Shown here: positions 11,280 through 23,590 of the stretch, piece after piece
How positions within the stretch are numbered: position 1 is the stretch's first letter
Layout: each line of letters opens with the position of its first letter
NCBI RefSeq assembly: GCF_029784155.1
Contig: NC_073691.1
Coordinates: forward strand, 27,137,976 to 27,201,975
DNA: 64,000 bases
Direction of reading: 5' to 3'
DNA from: Uranotaenia lowii
Lineage: Eukaryota; Arthropoda; Insecta; Diptera; Culicidae
Notes under the pieces: model-generated
Seen by the model: the letters and a program-made list of their open reading frames with translations, nothing else
Told to the model about the DNA's origin: nothing
Database searches by the model: none
Made by a program: the position numbers and the translations under genes

Positions 11280-12523
11280 TGAGAGAATTGGATTACAGTT
11301 AGCCATCAGTACACGTTATCGCGAACCAAAGCGGCTGCTAGCTCAAGGGGAGAACTAAACTAAAATTAAGTAACCATCAATAGCTTCACTATCTCACTTA
11401 TGCTGGGTAGCACGCACGCATGTCAAGTAGATTATGAGTAAACAGCCGGTCGTTTGCTCAAGTTGTGTGTCTGTTAACTGATCCAAATTTAGAATCACCT
11501 ATCATGAGCACGTGGTTATGTTTTTGTTAAAATTAGATTAATCACATCCAAGTGAAATTTTAAATTCATCGTCATCACACTGCTTTATCAAATTTTCACT
11601 ATCACACTCTAAGCGTTATTGATTAACGTTAAAGCCAGTAGTCCCAATTCCGAGAGCTGCTACTCCCCACGACGAGCATCATCATCGATCGATCAGAGAG
11701 CTCCACGCGAAAAGTCGCTCGGGTCCCCCGAAAGCGCTATAGGGAAACCAATATTTGATTGTGCCGGGCCAGGAATGCAGGTTCCGCCAGGGGGTATTCC
11801 GGGACCAGTGGCCATGCGCACCCAAATTATTGATCGAAAAGTCGAAGAAGTAGGTACTGCTGCTTTTGTCAGTGCTAGTGCGAGCAAAAGAAGTAGGTAG
11901 GTGAACTAACTGACAAACAACTGACTGGGTAGGTTAGGTACTCACTCATCCCACATGGCGACTCGGATGCCAACGCATGGAATGGGCCCTGATTCGATTA
12001 ACTTTCGATTGAGAGGATTTCCTAGAATTATTTTCTGCTGTTAAACTTAAAAAATTGTTAGAAAACGAGTTTTCGGATTGCCGAGAAAATTAATCCTCGG
12101 TCCCACCCATCAAGTTAAGATCAAACGAGGCTTGGAGAATTTTTAACGACTTTTGGCTTATGGCCTCTTAATATGTATGTTTGTTGTTTTATTTGGGATT
12201 TTAAGCCTCTTGGGTTTATTCATCCCGAGGTTCTTACTAGTTTTTATCATCAATCATCATTATCATGGTCATAATGCATTTTAGGATGGGAAAAGCAGCT
12301 TTCCCCTTGAAATTTTTTTTGGGTGTGGGAAAAGGAAAATACATGTAATCTTCCGATAAGGGGAAATTAATGTTTTGAGAGATATTTTCCCAGCATGAAG
12401 TGGTGCTAGTTTTTTTTCGATCTTATATTCAGGATAAAAGACAAACTATGCCATGTGTAAAGGGATAAATATGGTTTTCAAAGATGTAATTAAAAATCAA
12501 AAATAAAGAGTATAAAAAAACAA
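11280..12523. other. Intergenic DNA, GC-richer centre, no gene called
   Basis: A 93-codon plus-strand ORF (11619-11900) and its 64-codon antisense shadow lie in the GC-richer centre. The ORF has a proline/serine-rich composition but no recognisable domain or strong start context, so I do not call it. The part after 12000 is ordinary AT-rich DNA. Confidence 0.4.
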
Positions 12524-12525
12524 TA

Positions 12526-13467
12526 GGGGAGAGTGGGGTAACGTGGGCCATGGGGAAACGTGGGCCACTTCAAATATCTCAGCTGTGTGTTGAGATAAAA
12601 ATCCCAATCCAACTGTCATCGTCGTCGCTTTGCGTAAGCATGTTTTTCTATATGTTGTTGACTTATGTACGTATTACTTCTTTTTTGAAACTAGCCTAGA
12701 AAAATGTACTTACATAATTAAATTAACACTTGCAAAATTGCATCAGTGCGAGACCTCAAGTACATAACAAAAATATGCTCATACGCTTATGATCTTGGTT
12801 TTGTCATGTTCTTTCATGTGGAAAAGGAATTTTTGATGAAACATAAATAGGTCACACAAACGCAACCAATTTCCAAATCATTGCTTGTGGGGAATCGTGG
12901 GCCACATTTTGTGGGGTATCTTGGGCCACCTAAATTTTGATGTTTTTTTACACGTTCAGAACTTAAAATACGTTATTACTATTTGTAAAGTTTTCTTATG
13001 CCAAATGAAGAATTATGGATAATGTTTTGTCCATCTTTTCTAATGCGATAGAGACGAACAAAAATCCTATATATGGAATTTTGCCTAAACATTCGCGAGC
13101 TAGGTTTTAGGATCTATTCGATCATACACAACTCTCTTTTTAGTTTCCTCATCTGAAATCGCTTCAAAATAACTAAATGAATTATGAAATTTCAGTTTCG
13201 GGTCAACTCATAAACTTTGCACGTTATCTAGTCAATTTGGAAAGGGTGGCCTACGTTTCCCCACAGTTTTTCAAAATCTAAAAAATATAACTTTTTTTAA
13301 AACAGTCAAAACTCAGGAAATTTATGTATTTAAAAAATAACAAAAAATGCCTAATGATTCCTTAAAAATGTAGAAAACCTTTCCATTTATTTTTTTCATT
13401 TTATCTTTTCTAATAAAGAAGTTATGAAACAAAGAAAAAAAGTGGCCCATGATACCCCACTCTCCCC
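12526..13467. mobile_element. Non-autonomous TIR element, GGGGA family (GTGGGCCA subtype)
   Basis: The left end is TA then GGGGAGAGTGGGGTAACGTG, followed by GGCCA. The right end is TGGCCCATGATACCCCACTC then TCCCC and TA (13468-13469), its inverted counterpart. Subterminal copies of the motif recur inside: GGGGAAACGTGGGCCA right after the left TIR, GTGGGCCACATTTTGTGGGG near 12894-12914, and GGCCTACGTTTCCCCAC near 13249-13265. The element is 942 bp with no transposase ORF. The repeated motif in both orientations is consistent with multiple transposase-binding sites. Confidence 0.8.
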
Positions 13468-13469
13468 TA

Positions 13470-13849
13470 CATATAGTCTGAAGTCTGAATTTGAATTCCG
13501 AAATTAGAAAAAAGGCACCAGTTTACAGGTTTCACTCGTTAGTGGAATTTCATTAATTTGGAAGAACTTTATAATTGATTTGGCGATATTTGTTCGGCAA
13601 AAGCCATTATCATAACATTTTCCATCGTGCAACCAACGTACCGTCAACTTGACCATCATGCAACACTTTTCAACTTCAATGGCTTCTGAAAATTGAATGT
13701 CCATAGATAATCGGACCGATTGTACATCAAAAGTTTTAAGGTTGGTTATTAAAATTATCGGTTTCACCCGTTATTTTTGAATTTACAAAAAAACATGCGA
13801 TTTTCAGTCTACTAAGAAAAGGGGTATGTTTTTAATGAATAATCGAATG
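13470..13849. other. AT-rich DNA, nothing recognised
   Basis: An 87-codon minus-strand ORF (13504-13767) has no recognisable features and is not called. Confidence 0.4.
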
Positions 13850-14600
13850 ACGTTTGAGAATTGTTATTTTTTTCTATATTTGTGAGGTCATAACGCATAA
13901 AGTACCAATAGCAGAAATGTTTAATTTTTTTCGAATTATTGTTTTCATTTTTCTGTTACAAATTTTTTTCGGAAGAATAAGTATGAGGGTGCTGCATACA
14001 TTTAGGGGTAAAAAAATACTAGAAAACATTCAACTAGATAAAATAAAAAAAAATATTTAGATGGATGAAATTATGAAATTCACTAACGTGTGATGCAAAA
14101 CAGTTATATTCCAGCATATAGAAACGAGATTTTAAAGCTGAATCTTTGATTTGCATTTCAATACATTAAAGCCAAACTGGTATAAAAAATTATAAAAAAT
14201 ATTTAATTAAAATCTTTTGGCGATTGTCTAAAAACTATGTTTACACCAACAGTGTTTGTTTAAGATAATAATAACAATATAAAGTTTGTAGGTGATATCG
14301 TTAAGCCAATCCTTCACACTAGGTCAAGTTTTTTATGGCATCAAAAATTGAAATAAATTGTACATCTATTGCTCGTTTTTTTTAAAATTTTCTATGGATA
14401 AGAATCAAGCCCCTTAACCAACTAGCTTAAGATGTGAGAAACTATGTCATCATCATTTTGTTATTATTAAATGATAGCATTATAAAAATATATTAAAATA
14501 AAAATTTAATAAATGGTGTGGTATACAAATGTTGCATTTAACCCTGCTGCTATTGACGGTACTCAACTCAATTTGGCCAGTTCATGAAATAAAAGAGATT
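13850..14600. repeat. Dispersed repeat, copy 2 (without the MITE)
   Basis: This is collinear with 9890-11110 but lacks the MITE. It is the unoccupied counterpart that defines that insertion: the TTGGCGATTGTC block is followed almost at once by ACACCAACAGTG. The copies are clearly diverged, which indicates an old family. Confidence 0.7.
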
Positions 14601-14978
14601 TCAACCATTATTTTTGCCTTAGACTGCAAAAATACAAGAAAAATTTCAACTTCTACAGCCTGACAAATATGAGTCGTGACTTCGTGAATCGCAATCTCAC
14701 GTAAAAGGGATAAAAAAATTTCATGCGACACATGAAATTCAATTTTTATGTATCTAGCGCACCGATAGTAAATTTTCTCAGCTTTATCACGGAAAATGAT
14801 TTAAAATTTTTAAATTTATCTTCATTTGCAGGAGAAATTTCCGTTTATGTTTATACTATCTGAGTCGGTGTGCTTTGCTACACCCCTTGTTATATTCAAA
14901 AGCGATCTGAGCTGAGCTTCTACCTATATGCTCTTTTATTTTTTACTCAAAGTTGTTTTGGTCCAATACAGCAGGTCG
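14601..14978. other. AT-rich DNA, nothing recognised
   Basis: No gene or repeat that I can support. Confidence 0.4.
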
Positions 14979-14986
14979 TTGGCAGC

Positions 14987-15446
14987 CAGGGGTGTCAGGT
15001 GTCCTGATTTTTCAGGATTTGATTTTTTCGAGAAGCCGTCCTGATTTTTCAAACACGCCTGAATTGTCCTGATTTTTGAAAAATGACCTCTAAAATGTCC
15101 TGATTTGTCCTGAGTCTTCAAAAAATATTCAAATTATAACAATTTATTGTGATATGGTAAGAAAATCAAACAAATCCTTAGTAAAACAGTTCAACCAGTT
15201 TTATCGATGATATTCTTTGTTTTAAATGATATTTAAATGTGTTTTTCGATATAAACATCAGACCACCAAGGTTCTTCTCGCTTCAGTTGCATAATTTGAG
15301 GCATCTTCAGCACCTTTGTTACGCCTTTAGTTATGCAATCTGAGCAGAGCTGCATGATATTTTTATCAATTTAATGGTGTCCTGAAAAATCATAATTTTG
15401 TTCATCGCGGTGTGCTGATTTTTTTCAAAACCACCTGGCACCCCAG
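14987..15446. mobile_element. hAT-like MITE with 8-bp duplication
   Basis: The left end is CAGGGGTGTCAGGTG. The inverted right end is CTGGGGTGCCAGGTG, which matches at 13 of 15 positions. The flanking 8-mers are TTGGCAGC (14979-14986) and TTTGCCGC (15447-15454), 6 of 8 identical, as expected of an aged 8-bp hAT duplication. The left part contains tandem variants of TGTCCTGATTTTTCA. The element is 460 bp and has no coding capacity. The assignment to hAT rests on the CAGGGGTG terminus and duplication length. Confidence 0.75.
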
Positions 15447-15454
15447 TTTGCCGC

Positions 15455-17744
15455 CCTCGAATTTGAGTTCAAATAATATAGTTGTGTGTGACGGTGTTTT
15501 GAGTTATTGGCAAAATTAGATTTTTTCACGTTCATTTTCGCGCTAAGTGTAAACCAGGCTTTACCTTCTGAACATAATGCTTAATCATTTTGGAAATGAA
15601 ATTCCGAACAGGTCGATGTTTCATGGATTAAAGGCCCGTTTGCTTTTGCCTAACCGTGTGAATTGACAGGGGTGAATATTATTTTCAACATTTTTAGAGA
15701 GTGCATAAACATTTTTCAAAAACATTCCGCTTCCACTTTGAAACAGTCCTCTAAATTCACTTTCCAACAAAAAAAAAGCGGATAAAAAGCCTCTTTTATG
15801 TAGCCAAAATATGTAAAACAAAAACGCCCTTTTGATGTTTCTTACGTTCTTGAAAGCAATGTAATCAAATAGTGCAGTGTTATTTGGTGAATTAAAAAAA
15901 AGGTTTTGTTTTTGCAGGTAGAGGATGTAAAAACATTTTTTTTCCATTTTTGGTAACAGAAATTTAAAGAGATGGTAAATGATATTTTTCTACGACAGGT
16001 TTGCTCAAACAATGCATTATTTAAAAAAACAATTAAAAAAAATTCAATTTTCTTTAATTATCGATTTTCAAGTTATTTTAAACAAATAGTTGCTCGTTAA
16101 ATTTTTGAAAATACGATATAAAATTTTTAAAATCGCAAACTTCATCGTGAGTCTTTAGTAACAAAACAGGAAAATTACTTTCTTTCAAAGCCAAATTTTA
16201 AACTAAAATCAAAGATTTAGATTAAATTTGAAAGAAACTGATTTCAATCGCGATGTTTTAATCGCTTACTCTCGATTTTTATTTTTTTTTCATTTTCATC
16301 GATAGTTGAAATTTTCGAATTTGCTCAAGAATCTGGTAGAGGTGATAAGAGAATAAAATGACTTATTTTGAAAAATCCTTCGATTTCTCAAAAAAAAAAA
16401 AAAAATCGACTAAGCATAAGCTGCAGAACTCTTCATTCAATTGTTAAACCTTTAACAACCTTTAATATTATTAGAACAAATTGTTAAAAATAGATGTAGG
16501 AGATTAAAATTTTTCAGATCTAATTTCATTCTTGCAAACTCGATCCAAAAAATTTAAGTAAAAATTGGTTTTTGAAAAAGCAATAAACCTAAAAAATATG
16601 GATTTTTTAGTAAAATTTTTACGTTTACCTGTTCCATTATCAGCAAATATTTTTTATAAAAGATCAATGCCTTAATTAAAATTCTGTGGAATTTTAAATT
16701 AATTTCAATTGAATTCAAAATACAGGTGTTTTTCATTAAGTGAAAGTTCCAAAATAAACTCAAATTGTCCTCTAGGTATATTTCTGATCTACAGCTAAAT
16801 TGTGTAAAAGTTTTAAATTCGAAACTGAACGATGAAAGTTAATCTCATGCGATTTGATTTCTTCGGCGAAATGACATTTTTTTAAAACTTTGTTGCAAAA
16901 TTCATTACCGAGCTGATTCTGAATCTAAATTTTGAATAATTATTCTGAATTTGAACTCTGCACCTGTATTCAAAATTTGAATTTTGAATCTGTTTACGAA
17001 TTTGAATATGGTTTCTGAAACGAACAAGTAAACGATTTCTGAATCTGAATTTCAGATATTTTGGGTTCCACATTAAATTATTAATTTCCATTGTTTATTT
17101 TTAATCCGATTTGTGGATCTGAATTTAAATATGAAATTCGAATGATGAAACCGATTCAGATTTTTCAATCCTGGGTCGCCATTCGAAGCTTGGCTATGTC
17201 TGAATTCTGCGTCAGAAAAAGTTTAAGAGCTTCGAGAAACTCAGGATGGTTCCCAATTTTCTTTTCTCATATTCGGAAAATTATTATCCTATTATTGAAA
17301 ATGCAAAGTTGGCAAAAGATTGATTTGATATTTGTTCCGGCCTAACTTGAAGTCTTAATTTTTTTTTTGTCATTCAATTTTTTTTTTTTGTTAATTGTCA
17401 GCATATTGAACTAAACACCGTAATGTAGTAACACCTTTTAATTGTTTAAAGATATTTTTTACCTCAATGTGATTTTACGTATCTACATGGCGGAAAATGG
17501 GTTAAACCTGCACAACCAACATTATTATTCTTCAGTTTTCATACTCAGACAAACAATATTTTTGGGATGAGTTTATTATTTATTTTAAATTATTATTATT
17601 TAATTTTGAAGCAAAAAAAAATTGGCAAATACTTCGAAGAACTGACAACTTATTCCGAGGTTTCATATCAGTTTTCAAAAATTTGTAGCATCTTTTTTAC
17701 ATTTCCAAATATACAAAAACTGCACAAACAGCTTTCGTCCGGAG
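15455..17744. other. AT-rich DNA with diffuse GAATTTGAATCTG-type motifs
   Basis: No gene is recognised; ORFs of 69-108 codons are AT-driven. From about 16890 to 17170, and again near 18848-18895, short motifs related to GAATCTGAATTTGAAT recur without strict spacing, which suggests a decayed minisatellite. Confidence 0.45.
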
Positions 17745-17752
17745 ATGGGGAG

Positions 17753-18132
17753 CAAGGTTGCCGAAATCACAGAAAATTCTGTAATTTCACAGAAGTTTGA
17801 GCAAATTTTCATCACAGAATCTGTGTCACAGAAAACAAAATTTTGAAATATTCTCAGATTTCACAGAATTTTTGAATTATGAATACATTTCTTAAATTAT
17901 AATTTTTTGGCCATTATAAAATTTAGATTTTTTACTTTGAATTAGAATTGAATGTACCTAATGTTATTTAGTTTTTCTCAACTAAAACGTTTTAAAGAAT
18001 CAATAAATCATAAATTTTCAATGAAATTAATGTAAATAGCATCACAGAAAACAATCACAGAATGTTTGGGTAAAATCACAGAAAGCCAGATTTTTTTCTC
18101 TCCAAAACACAGAATTTTTTTCGGCAACCTTG
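17753..18132. mobile_element. hAT-like MITE (CAAGGTTGCCGAAA terminus)
   Basis: The termini are CAAGGTTGCCGAAA on the left and its exact complement at the right apart from the T-run spacing (TTTCGGCAACCTTG). The flanking 8-mers ATGGGGAG and GTGGTGAG agree at 6 of 8. The interior is enriched for a TCACAGAA motif in both halves. The element is 380 bp and non-coding. A perfect 14-bp TIR with an 8-bp duplication fits hAT, although the duplication is imperfect. Confidence 0.72.
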
Positions 18133-18140
18133 GTGGTGAG

Positions 18141-20792
18141 TCGGATACTTGAGAAATGCATATCATTATAAAATTTACAAAAAAAGCTCCTGTATTCAGC
18201 GATCACCAAATTTTGTGTTACAGAAATCCTCGAAAACAATGGGATTTTGCAAATAAATGTAAAGGAAATTTTATCGCGCAAAAAAAATACACGTGCTGAA
18301 GGTTCAGCACTCGCCTACTCTTGCCTTTCAGAGGAAAATTTAATCTGTATTTAGGAAAAACCATTAAATAAGTTAAAAAAAAACAGAAGAAATATAATCA
18401 AAAATAGGTTTTAGTAGAAGCACAGAAAATGGACGGACACCCAGGGAAACAGGGAAAACACTAAAACAATATGAAAAAAAGAAAAAAAATTGTTTTATTT
18501 GAACGGCCATCAGCACAACTAAAGGCTATTTAGGCCGTTGTTTTTACAATATTGTGCTCATAAACACATATATGTATAATACACAAAATCTTAAATATAA
18601 ACAAAAGAAAACCAAATGAAAACATTCATAAAATAGCCAAATAGCCAAAGTATCGGAAAAAAGCTGACAAAATTGTAAGAATTTCAATTTAAAAAAATGA
18701 AGAAACGCGGTTGGACAAATATTAAAAAAACACACTAAGAAATTGAATTAATTTTCATTTTAAATGTAAACTTTAAATCCTCAATTTAATAGTAATTTTG
18801 AATTCTATAATATTAATATAAACTTTGATTCAGAATGATGTATAAGAATTCTGATTCAAAACTTTGATTCTGTATTCCGAATTTTGAATCTCATTGTTCT
18901 GCCTGTATTGTTGAACAGTTTGACCCCACTGACATAATATGCGAGCGTAGTTTTTCCCCTGAATTTAGGCTCTCTCCCAATTTTTCCCTCTCTTCTGTTT
19001 CATTTGTCACTAATGGAGAGAAAAACACCGGGCCAATTTCTCCTCCCTAGGGAGCCGAGCGACCACGTGCCGGCCGATAGACAGACGATCGATAATATGA
19101 CCGCGCAGTCGGTTTTTCGTCGCCACGTGTTGATGGTTTGAGGCGTTTCCGGTAACACTTGACGAAGGCGATTATCGATCGTGTTTGACTTCTCCCTGTT
19201 ACTCGCTTAGCAGTTGCAAGGTGGGTGGGAGGAAAATGCATTGAAATTTTTTGTTTCTCAAAGAAGGGGAAGAGACGTTTTCTCGTTCTGATTGCATACA
19301 GTAAGGGGTGCGATTAACCGGCGGTGATGCCGATGAACTGTAATTGTTGGTTCGTTTTTTTGCTCTTTATTTTATTGATTCAATTTTGTCAGACGACCGA
19401 CCGGGTGGTATTTTCGAAAAAAGGGGGATCGTCTTCGTATATTGGACGATTGGATGTGCTCTTTGGCTTTCATCGAATCCTGTTCGCTGACAAGACACGC
19501 GCATTGATTTTTCGCTGTTGCTGTTTGAGTAAAATCAATTGTCGAAATATTCACCCCCTTTAACGTTTGGGAATTTTTCTAGATTAAATTTAACGTAGTT
19601 TTTTAATTGTTGTGAATGCAAACCTTTAACCTTTTTTTCTGGTATTACATTTTCACCATAACTAAATTATTTTCACAATTTTTGAACAATATTTTTCGAA
19701 TATTCCTTACAGAAAAAATCAATATCTCATCCCATCCCAGAAGACGAGAGAGGGCAAGTACACCAAAATAAACTGCAAAAATTCAATATGTTTGATTCGA
19801 GCACCAACAGGCAAACATGACTGAGTGCAATAAGGGCAGATAAACTGAAAAAATCCATATTTCGTTAGGAAAAAATCATCAAAATAAATTGTAGAGCAAC
19901 TGTACTCAAATGATAATGAATAACAAACCTAAATATTCCTAAGCATTTCACGGTTGATATTCAGATAGTCAACAGGTGCTTAGAGACTCGAGCTAATTTA
20001 AAGCTTCCAGTTAGTCGAGCAACGGCAAATACTCAAACATATGGCAGCAACATAAAAGCCCGATCGATTGGGGAGCGGCTTCAAATCGATTATCCACGTG
20101 GAAGTTTTCCTTCGAGGGTAGCTTTTGAACTCGGTCGGTCGATTCGGTCGATTCGGTCGATGAAGCTTCCAAGCCAGAAATAGGCACTAAATTGGCAAAT
20201 TCTACCCATGCATTGATTTGCCCAAAGGGAGGAAAGCTCTAACCTTAGTCTACCATTTTCGATTAACTTCGCGCGAAGCTTGTTCATCGATTGTTTCTAA
20301 CGATTTCCATGGTAACTATGCGATGCGGGGTTGCCTTGACATAAAACTAGTTACTTCAAACATGTTGTGGCGATTTTTTATATTTTCTTGCAACAAAAAT
20401 GTCATACATACACTGTTGGATGAGCTTCCAATTTTCTTCTTAAAAATCAATTTCAATTTTGGTAACGATTATCGATATTCAAATTGTGGAACATGCGCAT
20501 TGAAGCTGGTATTTCAATTGAAGGAAGACAAAACAAATCGTCTAACTTGGTAGAATGCAGTTAATTTGAGGAATTAAAACTTTGTTGATAGTGGTTTGAA
20601 GCTATTCTTATTTCATGACATGGCACGTTCTACGCACTTGTACCGTTTACAAGTGATTTTTATCTGTTCTAGAATAAAAAATCTCAAAATCGTCAATAAT
20701 TTCAATAACTCGAATCACAAAAAAGACAAAGAAGAAAACTTTTTTTTTAACATGTTAAATATGATTAATGAAATAAATCCGTATACCTACCG
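18141..20792. other. Intergenic DNA with a GC-richer block at about 18900-19560
   Basis: The block at 18900-19560 has balanced base composition and restriction-like ATCGAT words. It contains a plus-strand ORF at 19324-19563 whose start region looks like a signal peptide (a hydrophobic run of about 14 residues after MNCNCW). I cannot identify it and do not call it as a gene. Near 20130-20160 the decamer-like word TCGGTCGATTCGG is repeated three times. Other ORFs (up to 111 codons) are not recognised. Confidence 0.4.
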
Positions 20793-22740
20793 TCTATCTA
20801 TAAAGATAAAAATGGATTTCTGTCTGGCTGTTCTCTATAGGGGAGAATGAGGATACTTGATCCCTGGGAATACTTTATTCCTAAGCTTTATCTCGAAAAT
20901 GGAATGTCTTACAAAGACCAAATATTCTAGAAAAATGTGCCAAAAGAGCAAAACAACAATGCTTAAAATTCCAAAAATTTTAACAAAATAATTGTTTGAT
21001 TAATTAAACTTTGTTTAAAACATTTCACAAGAAGATCTTTTTTTCTCACTTAAAAATGTTCCTTACATGGAAAAATTATAACAAAAATATTTATTTCAAT
21101 ATATCAATCGTTTGAGCGTAATATGAACTTTATAATACCATATTTTCAAAGCAATGGAAAACTCTCAACTTTTTCAGAAAAAGTTTTCTTAAATGTTGAT
21201 TATGGGTACATTTGATCCTTAGAGTTGAAAACGGTATATTCTTCTTCTGAATTGATTGTGATCATTGCTGATTACGAAATTTAATACTAATATTTATCCA
21301 AAACCGAATATTTATTCAACAATTGTCTGAAGAAAAGAGCTAAAATCATTAATTTTCACTTAATTATAGAAAATAGCGCCTTTTAGTATGGAATGTCATT
21401 AGCGTTGAGACAAAGTTATAGAATTTCCTTCTTCTTTCAGCTATAAATTCCCAAGTAGCAATTTAAGTTTTATCCCAACCTTCATAGCTCGCTTAAGACT
21501 ATTTCTTTAAGCGAGCTTACTTTATATGCTTTAGCACACTTACTTTAAAGCTAACATATGGACTAGTTGTCCCTGTTTTGTTAACGTTTTTAAAGCTAAT
21601 TAATAAATAATGAGCTACATAATAAAACATCCAACAAAATAGTTTTATTCGACGTTACAGACATAGCTTTAAGAAACCCTTCAAAGTTCTCTTAAGACTA
21701 TCCACAGCTCTTTTAAAACTACGTCATGGAATCTGATAGGAATTTTATTGTGGAAGCTTTCTGTTTCGTGTTTTTTACTCGTGTTATCACTTATTCATTT
21801 GAATTATTTTAAAAATATTTTCATTTTCAATATATCTTAGCATGAAACTTCCTGCAACCTCAGATTTATGGTGGAATATACACGAAATAGCATCAAAACA
21901 TATGCGCGCCTCAAAGAAAATCAAGGTTGACCACATTTTAAGAATTTTTTTTAATTGAAAAATAATAATTTAAGTATCATTGTAATTTGCTAATTAATTG
22001 TACCGCGAACATTGTCCAGTTTGTTGAAAATGTCTAGTTTTTAGTATTATAATATTATTTCCAACAAGATAGCGTCAGTAACTTCGATTGAATTTCACTA
22101 TCAACATGGTGTTTAGTAAGTTAATATTGAAAATCTGAAGCAGTTGTAGAACAGTTTTAAAATTGTTCTATGCCGGTTCGAAAAATCTTGTTATAAAGCA
22201 ATTTCAATAAACAGTTTTAAAATGGTTTTAAGTGACCTTGAATCACAGTTTCATTTAACGTTTCTCTTAATGGAATACATGCTCATGGTGGATTTATCCA
22301 TTTTTCAGTAAGCGAAGTTTGTCGCAATGAATGAGAACATTTTGATTTGTTGCTTGGCAAAAGGCATTCGCGCAACTTTTTGTTTTGTTTCCTTTTGACC
22401 TTGATTATAGAAATTGAAAAGTACATTGCCTGAATCGTGAATTCCGCATTTTCGCATGTGCATGAGCATTTTCGCTTGTGATGAAGCTCAATTTCCGTAA
22501 AGAATTTAGGTAATTCTGGATTCGATTACGTAAATATAGATTAAGTTCGCATTGAGAGACAGAGATGGATAAATAGAATAAGTACAGTAAGCTTTTTTTA
22601 CACCGATATACGTACCGCGTAAAAACCGTGTAAAAAAACCTTGTTTATTCCCGAAAACCGTGTAAAAAACCGTGCTTATTGCGGAAAACCGTGTAAAAAA
22701 AGACCATTAAAAATCTGCAGCCCTGAAACTTGAAACAATA

Positions 22741-23044
22741 AGACATGTATTTTGACAACTGAGACCTGATACCTGAGATCGGAGACTTGAGACTAGAGAC
22801 TTGAGACTTGAGACCTGACAATTGAGACAACTGATATCTGGACCTGAGACATGGGATTTGAGACCTGAGACTTTCGACATGACACCTGAGACCTGGGACC
22901 TGCGATCTGAGACCTGAGAGTTGAGACTTTAGACATGACACCTGAGATCTGAGTCCAGAGTCCTGAGACCTGAGACATGAGACCTAAGACATGGGACATA
23001 AGACCTAAGATTTGAGACTTGAGATATAAAACAATAGACTGTCT
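22741..23044. repeat. Heptamer minisatellite, left arm (TGAGACC)
   Basis: Imperfect tandem copies of TGAGACC with many one-base variants (TGAGACT, TGACACC, CTGAGATC) fill about 300 bp. The opposite arm at 23214-23590 has the complementary unit. The long ORFs on either strand here are made of repeat-encoded (SQVSGLR)-type peptides and are not genes. Confidence 0.9.
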
Positions 23045-23063
23045 CAGCTCTACCGCGTAGTAC

Positions 23064-23194
23064 CGCGAGAAATTAATGTAGCTCCGATTTCAACTTGCGA
23101 CCCCTCTAGTGAAAGGGTTTGACTTCAACTACAAGTCAAACCCTTTCACTAGAGGGATCGAGAGTTGAAATGGGAGCTAAACTTATTTCTCGCG
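23064..23194. repeat. Central 62-bp inverted repeat with 7-nt loop
   Basis: The left arm is 23064-23125 and the right arm 23133-23194, with loop CAACTAC. The arms agree at 55 of 62 positions, including the loop-proximal 24 bp without mismatch (CCCTCTAGTGAAAGGGTTTG and onward). Both arms end in CGCGAGAAAT. The structure sits exactly at the centre of the foldback element. Confidence 0.92.
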
Positions 23195-23213
23195 TCACTA
23201 ACACTAGTAGCTT

Positions 23214-23590
23214 GTCTCAGGTCTCAGGTCTGAAGTCTCATGTCTGCGGTCTCATGTTTGATGGCTTTTGTCTCATTAATCAGGTCTTATGTCTTGTGTC
23301 TAAGGTCTCATGTCCCAGGTCTCAGGTCTCAGGTCTCAGGTCTCCAGTCTCCGGTCTCAAGTCTCTGGTCTAAGTTTTAATGTCTCATGTCTCAGGTCTC
23401 AGGTCTCATGTTTCAGGGCCCTTGTCTCATGCCTCAGGTCTCATGTCTTATATGTTTTATCTCGTGTCTCACATCTCAAGTTTCATATCTCTTGTCTAAG
23501 GTCTCAGGTATTATTTCTCAGGTCTCAGGTCTCTGGTCTCAGGTATCAGGTCCTTGGTTTCATGTACCACGTTCTTAGTCTCAGAGCTAA
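23214..23590. repeat. Heptamer minisatellite, right arm (GGTCTCA)
   Basis: Tandem GGTCTCA units with variants such as TGTCTCA and GGTCTCC run for about 375 bp. This is the reverse complement of the left arm, so the transcript could fold into a hairpin several hundred bp long. Confidence 0.9.

Noticed and set aside
11619..11900. 93-codon ORF near the tRNA
   Set aside because: Unrecognised, overlapped by an antisense ORF, and without start or splice support.
19324..19563. Possible small secreted protein
   Set aside because: Hydrophobic start is suggestive, but there is no homology I recognise and no promoter or splice support.
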